A stretch of DNA of 30,154 nt from a virus: IMG/VR virus record IMGVR_UViG_3300021964_000327, positions 1-30,154 of that record. The stretch is one strand, 5' to 3'. The position numbers and the translations under genes were made by a program. The notes under the pieces are model-generated. The model was not told the origin of the DNA and ran no database searches. It was given only the letters and a program-made list of their open reading frames with translations. Below, in pieces: positions 6,134 to 13,718 of this stretch (position 1 is the first letter of the stretch; the number at the start of each line of letters is the position of its first letter).

Positions 6134-6549
6134 GTTCCGACCCGGTCGAGCTGGTAGTGCGGCATGTCTACGAACGTCCTCCAATGCCCCCCCCACGAAA
6201 GAGTGTAGTTCCCGCTCGTCTTCTCCTCCTGCACGAGTCGAGACCAGACGGCGAGGATGTGCTCGGCGAGGCGCTGGTGGTCTTCCTCCACCCACGAGAT
6301 GCCGCCGATGTAGGGCGCGATGTCGACCGCCAGGGACGGGTAGGAGTTGTGCCGACTGTGAGGCCACGAGAGCTGGCTCTTGCCCTGGTCCTTGAGCATG
6401 TCCTGCCGTTCTTTCGTGCGGTGCCCCTCGACGATGGTGATGTCGCAGGGGCACTCGGGGTCGGCGAGTGCCTCCACCATGAGCAGCTGCAGGTCGGGGT
6501 GACAGCTCGTGAGCCGGTCGATGCTTCGCTGCGAGTATGCCCAGGCCAT
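6130..6549 (-). CDS. Endolysin: L-alanyl-D-glutamate peptidase (M15/VanY-like)
   Basis: A 139-aa single-domain zinc peptidase. The visible signature is VEGHRTKERQ at 40-49, the zinc-ligand segment with H67 (SRHNS) and D76 (AVDIAP), SWGGHW near 118-123, and the catalytic/zinc end DMPHYQL with D128 and H131. This is the T5 endolysin / peptidase M15 arrangement, cutting the L-Ala-D-Glu bond of peptidoglycan at lysis. There is no cell-wall binding domain and no signal peptide, so release would need a holin; 7167-7487 is the candidate. A strong AGGAGGTGA precedes the ATG on the minus strand. Confidence 0.93.
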   Translation of the reverse strand: MAWAYSQRSIDRLTSCHPDLQLLMVEALADPECPCDITIVEGHRTKERQDMLKDQGKSQLSWPHSRHNSYPSLAVDIAPYIGGISWVEEDHQRLAEHILAVWSRLVQEEKTSGNYTLSWGGHWRTFVDMPHYQLDRVGT

Positions 6550-6553
6550 CGGG

Positions 6554-6904
6554 TCACCTCCTCGGGGTCTTCTGAGTTGGAGCTCGCTTGCCGGCTCTCT
6601 TCGCAAAGAGCGCCTTCTGCTTGTCGGCCTTCGAGACGCGCGTCTTCGGCGTCTTCTTCTTGTTGCGGATGATGCGCGGGCGGCAGTACTCGGGCCGGTC
6701 GTCCTTGTCATGGCCGCACTCCTCGCCGGTACGGGTGTCCACCCACTTCTCGCGCGCCCACCTGCGGAGGCTCTTGCCCTTCTCGCCCTTGCGCACCTTG
6801 CCCTTGCGCTTGCGGCACTTGGCAATCGCCTGCGAGGCGCGGGCCGAGGGGAACTTCTTGTAGGAAGCTTTGACCTCGCGGTAGCAGGCGTCTTTCTCGG
6901 CCAT
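6554..6904 (-). CDS. Lys/Cys-rich protein, DUF5872-like
   Basis: The 116-aa product is very basic. Two stretches resemble the DUF5872-like proteins seen in aquatic phages and large DNA viruses: DACYREVKASYKKFPSARAS at 5-24 followed by AKCRKRKG, and RRWAREKWVDTRTGEECG at 47-64 followed by EYCRP and TPKTRV. Cysteines in pairs suggest possible metal binding. The function is unknown; basic composition could suit a DNA-bound virion protein. It sits between the endolysin and another basic protein. The family label is from recalled pattern, not a search. Confidence 0.65.
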   Translation of the reverse strand: MAEKDACYREVKASYKKFPSARASQAIAKCRKRKGKVRKGEKGKSLRRWAREKWVDTRTGEECGHDKDDRPEYCRPRIIRNKKKTPKTRVSKADKQKALFAKRAGKRAPTQKTPRR

Positions 6905-6907
6905 CGG

Positions 6908-7165
6908 TCAACCCTTCACGATCTTCGAGACGGGCTTCTTGCTCCACATCTTGCAAGACCAGTAGCGCGCCTTGTTGGGCGGCCCTGGGTCGTCGCAGTT
7001 CATGCGGTCGCGAAAGGCCTTGCGGCGCTTGGGGTCGTCGCGCCGAATCTCCATGTCCGGGTCGCCGAAGCGCACGGTGTACTTCTTGCCCTTGTAGGTG
7101 CCGGTGGCGACGAACTTCTTCTTGCCGTAGCCGGGCTCGCCCTTCTTGATGCGGCGGGCGGGCAT
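6908..7165 (-). CDS. Small basic protein of a type found in marine phages (85 aa)
   Basis: The 85-aa product has a conserved-looking core, KKYTVRFGDPDMEIRRDDP followed by KRRKAFRDRMNC and KARYWSCKMW, that I recognise from many aquatic phage genomes where it is annotated only as hypothetical. It is Lys/Arg-rich with two Cys spaced by about 20 residues. No membrane helix. Its role is unknown; association with the virion or with DNA is possible. It lies two genes after the endolysin in the lysis-proximal cluster, and the gap to the next gene upstream is one base. Confidence 0.65.
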   Translation of the reverse strand: MPARRIKKGEPGYGKKKFVATGTYKGKKYTVRFGDPDMEIRRDDPKRRKAFRDRMNCDDPGPPNKARYWSCKMWSKKPVSKIVKG

Positions 7166-7166
7166 C

Positions 7167-7487
7167 TCAGGCGCCCAGGCTGGGCAGGCGCTGGGCGATG
7201 TCGCGGATGGCTCCGAGAATCATCTCGTGCTCGTGGCTCTGCTCGTGGCTCAGCTTCTCGTACCGTGCACCCATCTCGCGAATGTGCGCGAGGTGAGCCT
7301 GCACGCTGTCGCTGTGCCGCTTGTTGGCGCGCTCGAGCTCCTCCATGTGCCGGTTGACGGTCGCCGACACGAGCGGAATGCCGTACTGCACCGTGAGCTT
7401 GTACAGCGCACCGAAGACGGCGAGCAGCACGATGACGGCTGCCCCCGGGCCGGCGAGGAACGGTGCGATACCTTCGAGCGACTCCAT
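7167..7487 (-). CDS. Holin-like membrane protein with coiled-coil tail
   Basis: The 106-aa product has one strong hydrophobic segment (PFLAGPGAAVIVLLAVFGALY, about residues 8-28) followed by a long charged helix rich in Glu, His, Arg and Leu that looks coiled-coil forming. A small membrane protein in front of the endolysin is the natural holin candidate; a spanin-like or phage membrane structural protein is also possible. ATG at 7487 is chosen over the GTG directly before it because GGAG is then five bases away; the ATG overlaps the stop of the upstream gene. Confidence 0.6.
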   Translation of the reverse strand: MESLEGIAPFLAGPGAAVIVLLAVFGALYKLTVQYGIPLVSATVNRHMEELERANKRHSDSVQAHLAHIREMGARYEKLSHEQSHEHEMILGAIRDIAQRLPSLGA

Positions 7488-7729
7488 CACGGCTCCTCGG
7501 CTGCTTTCTTGAGGGCGTCGAGCACCGCCCGGGCGATGATGCGCGAGTCGGCTGCGCTCGGGCTGTAGTCGTTGCTCGGGTCGTAGGCTGCGAGCCAGGG
7601 GCCGACCTCCGACAAGGGGATGCAGACCGGAATGGCGAACACGTCGCCCTCCCAGGAGGTGCCGTCGGTGGCTTCGGTGCCTCGCCCGTCCTGCTCTACG
7701 GCTGGGTAGTCAATGTAAACGTCAGGCAT
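7487..7729 (-). CDS. Hypothetical acidic protein (80 aa)
   Basis: This ORF encodes an acidic 80-aa protein starting MPDVYIDYPAVEQDGRG with a helical Ala-rich C-terminus (SRIIARAVLDALKKAAEEP). GAGG precedes the ATG. No membrane helix or familiar motif is visible. It is coupled to the holin-like gene through a stop-start overlap at 7487-7489. Similar small acidic proteins occur near lysis genes of several podoviruses, but no function can be assigned. Confidence 0.65.
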   Translation of the reverse strand: MPDVYIDYPAVEQDGRGTEATDGTSWEGDVFAIPVCIPLSEVGPWLAAYDPSNDYSPSAADSRIIARAVLDALKKAAEEP

Positions 7730-7740
7730 GGCGGCCTCTA

Positions 7741-8526
7741 CTAAGGCAGGTTGAAGACGATGACGCGGTAGTAGACCTTCACCTTGGCGTCTTGGCCGGC
7801 GGTGATGGTGTTGGCACCGGTGACGCCGAGCCCGACCATGACGTTGAGGTCGGTGGTCGTGTCGGTGTACGTCATGCCGCTGTTACGAGACGAGCCTGCG
7901 ATGGCGACCTCGCTGCTGTTGACGTTGACGAAGGCCACGGCCTGCGCCCTCCCGCCGGCGTGGTTTGCGGTCGAGACGTTCTGATGAAAGCTGCTGTCGA
8001 CGCCGCCTTTCTGGGACGAGGCTCCGGTGAAGCAACCACCGTTGGGCAGGCCGCTCGCTGCAATGATGAGCAAGCCGCCCTGCGCCTTGTTGGCGCCGCT
8101 GGTCGTCGCGGTGCCGTCTTCTGCAGAGGCCACGACAATCTCGGCGGGGAAGTCGTCGTCAGGTGTCACGTACTCGATGACGGTCTGCAGGATGTAGGCG
8201 TCACCCGACGTGACTCGAACGTCACCGCCCGTAGCGTCTGCGGCGTTGAGCTCGCGGGTCCAGCGGGGCGCGCGCTGCGTCGTGCTCGTGCTCCACGCGT
8301 AATCGTTGCTGCCCGCTGCAAGGGCGTTCATTACGACCGTGTTGACTCCGGCACTGTGGCTAACGGTGTCGACCAGGCCGTCGGGGTCGGTGAGGGTCCA
8401 CGACCCATCGGTGAGGTCGACCTCGACAAAGCCGAGGGCCGAGAGGTCGGCACCTCCGCCGCCTCCGCCGCCCTGCGAGCCGCCCGAAGCGCCGGTCGTG
8501 GGGTCGAAGCAAGGAGCGATCGGCAT
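7741..8526 (-). CDS. Putative virion surface protein with glycine-rich linker
   Basis: A 261-aa protein whose N-terminal 35 residues hold a run of Gly (GGSQGGGGGGGADLSALG) and whose remainder is strand-rich, with many Thr, Ser, Val and Asn. The composition is that of a beta-sandwich or appendage protein. The ATG at 8524-8526 is taken because upstream codons fall in the neighbouring gene. With the 146-aa gene next to it, it follows the ejection-protein genes, where podoviruses often place tail-fibre or decoration proteins. The assignment is by composition and position; I recognise no family. Confidence 0.55.
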   Translation of the reverse strand: MPIAPCFDPTTGASGGSQGGGGGGGADLSALGFVEVDLTDGSWTLTDPDGLVDTVSHSAGVNTVVMNALAAGSNDYAWSTSTTQRAPRWTRELNAADATGGDVRVTSGDAYILQTVIEYVTPDDDFPAEIVVASAEDGTATTSGANKAQGGLLIIAASGLPNGGCFTGASSQKGGVDSSFHQNVSTANHAGGRAQAVAFVNVNSSEVAIAGSSRNSGMTYTDTTTDLNVMVGLGVTGANTITAGQDAKVKVYYRVIVFNLP

Positions 8527-8530
8527 GGCC

Positions 8531-8971
8531 CTACTCCTGCCAGGTGATGCAAGACTGCGCGAAGACCGGGTTGCCCGTGCCGTCGTCGACCTTGGCGAAG
8601 AGGTACAGCGAGCCGTTGCCTGGGCTGTTGAGAATCTGGAAGAGGGGCAGGTTGACCGAGAAGGCTGCGCACTTCGTGGTGGCCGTGGTAACGCCTGCGA
8701 CGAGCGTGGCCTCGGTGTCGGGGACAAGCGTGTAGTCTCCGTCGGCGTCGGCGCACACCCGAATGGTCACCTTCGTCGGGCTGCTCGCGCTCGTCAACCG
8801 GACGTGGATGCCGTTCACGATGCCCTGGAAGTTGCGCCCCTTGCGCTGAAACTCGGGGAGCTTGCTCTGCAGGTCGTGCTCGTGCACGTCGGCGGTGTCG
8901 AAGGCGGTGCCCAGGACCTGCGAGCCGGTCTGCAACGAGTCGTGAAGGAAGTGCGAGATGCGCGTCGGCAT
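8531..8971 (-). CDS. Putative virion protein (146 aa)
   Basis: The 146-aa product begins MPTRISHFLHDSLQTGSQVL and is strand-rich after residue 45, with alternating hydrophobic and polar residues (IHVRLTSASSPTKVTIRVCA, LYLFAKVDDGTG). It looks like a compact beta-fold of the kind found in phage tail or capsid accessory proteins. GAGGAG precedes the ATG. It is four bases from the next gene, and 28 bases separate it from the giant protein gene upstream. Function unknown. Confidence 0.6.
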   Translation of the reverse strand: MPTRISHFLHDSLQTGSQVLGTAFDTADVHEHDLQSKLPEFQRKGRNFQGIVNGIHVRLTSASSPTKVTIRVCADADGDYTLVPDTEATLVAGVTTATTKCAAFSVNLPLFQILNSPGNGSLYLFAKVDDGTGNPVFAQSCITWQE

Positions 8972-8999
8972 GTGGGTGCTCCTCTATGGACGGCCGCCC

Positions 9000-11900
9000 C
9001 TACTCTATCGCACTCTCGAGCTGCCCGCCCACTGCTCTCGCCTGCTCGCTCACACCCAGCTCGCCGGGAAGCGTGCCCGTGCGAGGCAGCACAAGCTCGC
9101 CCAGGGCCTCGGCAGGCGTCTCGGGTAGCAGCGGGCTGCCGTAGACGCTGCGGGGCGTGTTGCGGCCTTCCTTGGGGTTCTGCAGGACGTTGTACAGAGG
9201 CAGCACGCGCTCGATGCCGTCGGGGGTGAGCGTGCGCAAGACGCGCAGGTTGCGCAGGCCTGCCTCGCTCGGCTCGAAGGAGTAGTAGACGGGCTCGCCG
9301 TCGACGACATCCCACAGCACATGCGGCACACCCTCGGGCGGCTGCCTGCGCCAGGCCCCCGGGTACTTCTCCGAGGCGAGCTCGGCAGGCGGCTCGACGA
9401 CCTCGGGCTGCACGACCCGCTCGAAGAACGACCACGCCCCGCTCGTGTGCTCGGGGTCGCGGTTGTGCGCAAGCAGCGCCAGCGCCCACGCTGCCTTCGT
9501 GTCGGTCATGCTGCCCGCACCCTCGACCGACTGGGCGCTGTAGCTGTCGCCCTGCCCGGTGAAGCGCTCGAAGGCCCGCAGCACCGCAGGCGCCACGACC
9601 TCACCGCCGAAGCGCAGGGCCGCCTCGGGGCCGGTGACCTCTCGGGCTCCCTCGCCGACTCCGCCCAGCTCCTGCGAGGCGAAGCGCATGTTGTCGATGA
9701 GCAGGTCGGCGTTGCGCACCATCGAGATACCTGTCTCGATGGGCATCATAAAGGGCAACGACGGCAGGTAGTACTCGTCGCCGTCGGGTGCGGTCACGAT
9801 GCCGAGCGACTTGAGCGCCTTGTCGCCGTGCAGGTTGTAGGGGTCTTGCACCTCGGCCTTCGCCCGAAGCCCCTTGAGCGTCGTGCGGGCTGCCCCTGGG
9901 TTGCGAGCGAGCGAGGTGAGGCCCTCGGTGCTCAGCTTGTAGAGCAGGGCAGACTCGCCGATGTAGCGGCCGAGGGTCTCCTTCACCACGTCGGGCACCT
10001 CGGCATAGTTGAACTGCGACTTGCGTGCGAGCTCGGCTGCATCGGTGGGGGCATCGCCTCGAGCGAGCGCCATCTCGAAGACGCTCTGCCGGAAGTTGAG
10101 CTCGAGCGACTCGGCGAGGCGCAGGAAGTAGCCCCGGTCGGCAGGGTTGAGCATCTCGATAGAGTCGACGACCGGCCCGGCCTTCTGCCGCAGGGCGAGC
10201 TTGCGGGCGTCTCGCGCCAGGTCGAAGGCGAGGGTGCCGACCCGCTCGGTGTCGAGCTGGGATGCTCCGAGGCCGTAGCTCTCGCCCAGGCGCTGCAGCT
10301 CGGTCGGGGAGTAGTACACCCCGTTGGCGTCGGTGATGCCGCCCCCGTGCAAGCGTCGACGGGTGACGGTCGAGAGGGCACGCTGCCCGGCCCGCCCGAA
10401 GGCCTCGAGGGTGTTGCGTGCTCCGATGGTGACCATCGGCACGACCGCGAGCTGCAACAAGCGCCCGAGCTGCACCGGCAGGTTCGGCACGATGTAGCCA
10501 TAGGCGAAGCGCTGCAGCACATTGCGCCGACCGGTGCGCAGAAGCATGTCGGCAGCATCGGCGGCCATGCGCTGCACGTCTGCCCGCTGGCGCACGGGCA
10601 CGTTGTCGAGCATGCGGAAGAGGGCCTCGCCGGAGCTGGCCAGCTCGCGCTCGGCGAACCCTGCGGCCTTGTCGTAGACGATTGCGTTGCGACCCGTCGC
10701 AGGCTGCAGCTCCTCGGGCACGTCGACGCGCACGCCCTCTCGAGGAAAGGGCAGGAGCTGGCGGGCACGCTCTGCAATCTCTGCCTCGGTGAGCTCCTCG
10801 AGGTCTCCCACGATGTCGGAGCCCCGGAGCTGGCGAGCATCGAAGGGCAGCCGACGCTCGGCGATGAGGTTCTTGCGGATGCCGTTCTCGAGGATGGTCT
10901 TGAGCATGCCGCCCAGGATGTCGGGCGCGAGCAGGCGGTCGCCGGGGAGCAGGTTGCCCCCCTTCTCCGAGCTCAAGATGCCGTCAATGGCGCGCAGGCT
11001 GTCGGCCGTCGGGTACTGCACGATGGTGTCGCCCCTCATCTCGACCAGGGCCTCACCGCCAGCACGGGGACTCTTGAGCGCTCCGAGCACCTTGTCCTTG
11101 AACTGGTCGCCGTAGAGGTGCCCGAGCACCGCTTCCCACGCCTGCTCCGGCGTCTCTCCGCTCGCCCGCAGCTCGGAGCGCAGGAGGTTGTCGAGGGCCG
11201 TGTCGTAGTTGCCCGAGCGCTGCACGCCCCGCAGTACCTTCTCGCGCAGGGTCCGCAGGGAGGTCGCCCCGGCCTGGGCAATCTCTCGGGCCGCCTGCGA
11301 GGCGCTCATGGTCTCCGTCTGCAGCTTGCCGAAGCGTGCAGCGATGCGTCGGCCCTTCGGAGAGTCGAAGAGGCGGGAGCCGAAGAAGCGGTTGAGGGCG
11401 TCGAAGTTTTGCTCGGCCGTGTCGAAGTAGAGCTGGGCGCGGGTCGTGTCGGAGGCGAGGCGGGCACGCTTGCCGAACTTCTCCACCATGCGAACGTCAT
11501 GCGCGTCGAGTGCTGCCCGGCGAAGCTCGGGTGGTACCTCCTCCCACGAGTCGAAGCGGGCGAGCTGCTCGCGCAGAGCGGTGCTCGCGTTCTCGAACAC
11601 GTCGACCGGCTTGCGCTGGTCGAAGCGCCGGGCAAACTCCGCAGGGTTCTCGATGTTCAGCTCGCGGGCCGCTGCCCGTGCTGCCTGCTGCACCTTGCCC
11701 CGTGTGCGCCTCGAGAGACCGCCGAAGCCGCTGCCCGCAGTCGTGGCCTCGTCAACCTCGTCGAGCGCCTGCCGTGCAATGCGGAGGGCGTTGTCTCGCA
11801 CCCTGCCTTCGGGCAGCCGTTCCGCCAGGTCGAAGAGGTCGTCGACGACGGTGCGGGTAGGCTTGACGAAGAGCTCCTGCCGGGTCTGCTTGAGCACCTG

Positions 11901-13718
11901 GCGCGCGGTCTTGACCTCGGCCCGCGGAACTGCGATAGCATCGGTCAGCATTACATAATCGCCGGGGACGTTCTTGTAGACGAGCGAGCCAATCGCCCGG
12001 GCTGCGTCCTCGTCTCCGATGGCACCCGACACCCGGCTCACCACCTCGCCGATGGTCTGCGGGCCGTCGCCTGCCTTGATTGCCGCCACGGCCTGGCGCT
12101 TTGCGTCAGTGTCGCCCAGCACCGTCGACGCGGCCTTCTCGCCAATCTTGCCCAGCAGCTTGCTGTCGTAGTCGCCCGCTGCCTCGAGCAGACCGTCAAG
12201 CCTGCCCTGCGCGGCGTCGAGGCTCTTGCGTACCTCGGTGGCATCCTCCCCGAGGGCCTCGGCCTGGGTGACGGCCGTGCGAAGGTTGTGCACCGTCTCC
12301 TCTGCCCGCTTGACCTTGCGCGCCTCCTTGGCTGCCCGGGAGAGGCCTGCGAGCGAGGCTGCACCCGTGGCACCCTTTGCGATGAACCGCAACGGCAACG
12401 CCAGGCTCGGCATGAGCACCTCGGGCACCATGCCGGCGAGGTAGGCATGGTCGGGGTCGCCCGTAGCGTCGGCGTAGTAGTCGCGCACGGCAGGCGAGTC
12501 GAGGTACTCGTCTCCCCAGGTGCGGCCCTTCGCGACGTTCTGGGCGATGCGCGTGGCCTCGGCCTTGAGCCATCCCTGCCCCGAGAAGGGCGAGGGCACC
12601 TGCACGTCTTCGACCCTGCGCCGGCCCTCGGGGTCGAAGGTGGTGCGCTTGCGCGTCATGCTCTCAGTCGCGACACCCGGCAGGGGCACAACGACCGCTG
12701 GCAGCTCGGGGATGCCGAGGGCCCGGTACACCTTGTTCACCGGCGCAGTCGGCTCGAGCACCTCGGGGATGCCGACGGCACGGCGAGCCTTCGCAACGGC
12801 AAGTCCGAAGTCGTTGGGGTCTACCGGCTGCCCCTCAGCGTCGACCTCGTACCCGAGGCCCCGGAAGTAGCCCTCGGCTGCTGCTGCCGAGCTCCACGAG
12901 AAGAGCGAGCGCAGAGCCGCGCCCAGGGGCGTCTCGACAACCCCTGCGCCCTCCTCGGGGCGGGTGAGCACGCCCGAGATGAGCGGGCCGACGTGGCGCT
13001 CGTAGAAGGGCACGTCTTCGCCTGCCTCGATGCGCTTGCGCACGGCCTCGCGCTCGGCCTGTAGGTCGGCCTGCGTCTGCCGCAGCGCCTGCTCGCTGCG
13101 TTCCGTCTGTAGGGCGAAGGCCTCGGTGAACTCGTCCGAGAGGGTCGGGGTGCGCCGCTCACCCGTCTCGGGGTCGGTGTAGACGCGCACGATGCGGGGG
13201 CGCAGGGTGCGGGGGTCGAGGGGTGCCGGCAGGTCGGCCTCGGGGACCGTGGCGGCCCGCTGCCGTGCCTCGAACTCCTCGGGCAAGAGCACCCCCTCGC
13301 CTTCGACGGGGGCAACGACGCGGCCGACCTCCTCGGTCACCCGGGTCGGGCGGAAGCTCGGCAGGCCTTCGCGCGTCACCTCGACGGGCTCGAGCTGCCC
13401 TGCAGGGATGGGGCGCCGGGTCTCTCTGAGGGCCTCCTGCCGTCGTCTCTCGGTCTCTGCCTCTCGCTCGGCAATGACATCGGGGGACGTGGTGAGGCGA
13501 GGCTCAAGGGCCTCCTGCGCCTCTTCTGCGGCGCGTGCTGCTGCCCCGGCTTCGACTGCGGCCCGCTCGGGCACCTGCGGGATGCCCCGGGCCTCTCGTG
13601 CCATCGGCTCGGCGACCTGGCGCTGCTGGTAGCGCTGCAGCACAAGGCGCGCGTCGTCTTGGCGCCCTTGCTGTAGCAGGCTCTCGGCAAGGTCGAGCAG
13701 CTCGCGGTCGGTTGCCAT
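9000..13718 (-). CDS. Giant internal virion (DNA-ejection) protein, 1572 aa
   Basis: The largest gene of the genome. The N-terminus (DRELLDLAESLLQQGRQDDA) looks like a TPR-type helical pair; a long Glu/Arg-rich, partly disordered region follows. The middle and C-terminal parts are helical with scattered hydrophobic stretches, for example near residues 430-460 and around YGYIVPNLPVQLGRLLQLAV. A segment with FNYAEVP, GRYIGESALLYKLSTEGL and ARNPGAA resembles the C-terminal helical domain of large ejection proteins of aquatic phages. No lysozyme or transglycosylase motif was seen. The size, position after two shorter coiled-coil genes and tail-gene context match T7 gp16-like internal core proteins. 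The start overlaps the upstream stop as TAATG. Confidence 0.75.
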   Translation of the reverse strand: MATDRELLDLAESLLQQGRQDDARLVLQRYQQRQVAEPMAREARGIPQVPERAAVEAGAAARAAEEAQEALEPRLTTSPDVIAEREAETERRRQEALRETRRPIPAGQLEPVEVTREGLPSFRPTRVTEEVGRVVAPVEGEGVLLPEEFEARQRAATVPEADLPAPLDPRTLRPRIVRVYTDPETGERRTPTLSDEFTEAFALQTERSEQALRQTQADLQAEREAVRKRIEAGEDVPFYERHVGPLISGVLTRPEEGAGVVETPLGAALRSLFSWSSAAAAEGYFRGLGYEVDAEGQPVDPNDFGLAVAKARRAVGIPEVLEPTAPVNKVYRALGIPELPAVVVPLPGVATESMTRKRTTFDPEGRRRVEDVQVPSPFSGQGWLKAEATRIAQNVAKGRTWGDEYLDSPAVRDYYADATGDPDHAYLAGMVPEVLMPSLALPLRFIAKGATGAASLAGLSRAAKEARKVKRAEETVHNLRTAVTQAEALGEDATEVRKSLDAAQGRLDGLLEAAGDYDSKLLGKIGEKAASTVLGDTDAKRQAVAAIKAGDGPQTIGEVVSRVSGAIGDEDAARAIGSLVYKNVPGDYVMLTDAIAVPRAEVKTARQVLKQTRQELFVKPTRTVVDDLFDLAERLPEGRVRDNALRIARQALDEVDEATTAGSGFGGLSRRTRGKVQQAARAAARELNIENPAEFARRFDQRKPVDVFENASTALREQLARFDSWEEVPPELRRAALDAHDVRMVEKFGKRARLASDTTRAQLYFDTAEQNFDALNRFFGSRLFDSPKGRRIAARFGKLQTETMSASQAAREIAQAGATSLRTLREKVLRGVQRSGNYDTALDNLLRSELRASGETPEQAWEAVLGHLYGDQFKDKVLGALKSPRAGGEALVEMRGDTIVQYPTADSLRAIDGILSSEKGGNLLPGDRLLAPDILGGMLKTILENGIRKNLIAERRLPFDARQLRGSDIVGDLEELTEAEIAERARQLLPFPREGVRVDVPEELQPATGRNAIVYDKAAGFAERELASSGEALFRMLDNVPVRQRADVQRMAADAADMLLRTGRRNVLQRFAYGYIVPNLPVQLGRLLQLAVVPMVTIGARNTLEAFGRAGQRALSTVTRRRLHGGGITDANGVYYSPTELQRLGESYGLGASQLDTERVGTLAFDLARDARKLALRQKAGPVVDSIEMLNPADRGYFLRLAESLELNFRQSVFEMALARGDAPTDAAELARKSQFNYAEVPDVVKETLGRYIGESALLYKLSTEGLTSLARNPGAARTTLKGLRAKAEVQDPYNLHGDKALKSLGIVTAPDGDEYYLPSLPFMMPIETGISMVRNADLLIDNMRFASQELGGVGEGAREVTGPEAALRFGGEVVAPAVLRAFERFTGQGDSYSAQSVEGAGSMTDTKAAWALALLAHNRDPEHTSGAWSFFERVVQPEVVEPPAELASEKYPGAWRRQPPEGVPHVLWDVVDGEPVYYSFEPSEAGLRNLRVLRTLTPDGIERVLPLYNVLQNPKEGRNTPRSVYGSPLLPETPAEALGELVLPRTGTLPGELGVSEQARAVGGQLESAIE

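Noticed and set aside
9321-13064. Open frame of 1247 codons on the + strand opposite the giant ejection protein
   Set aside because: It is the antisense shadow of a GC-rich coding region. Its translation is low-complexity and lacks any motif, whereas the minus-strand frame has coherent helical protein sequence, coupled overlaps and podovirus gene order.
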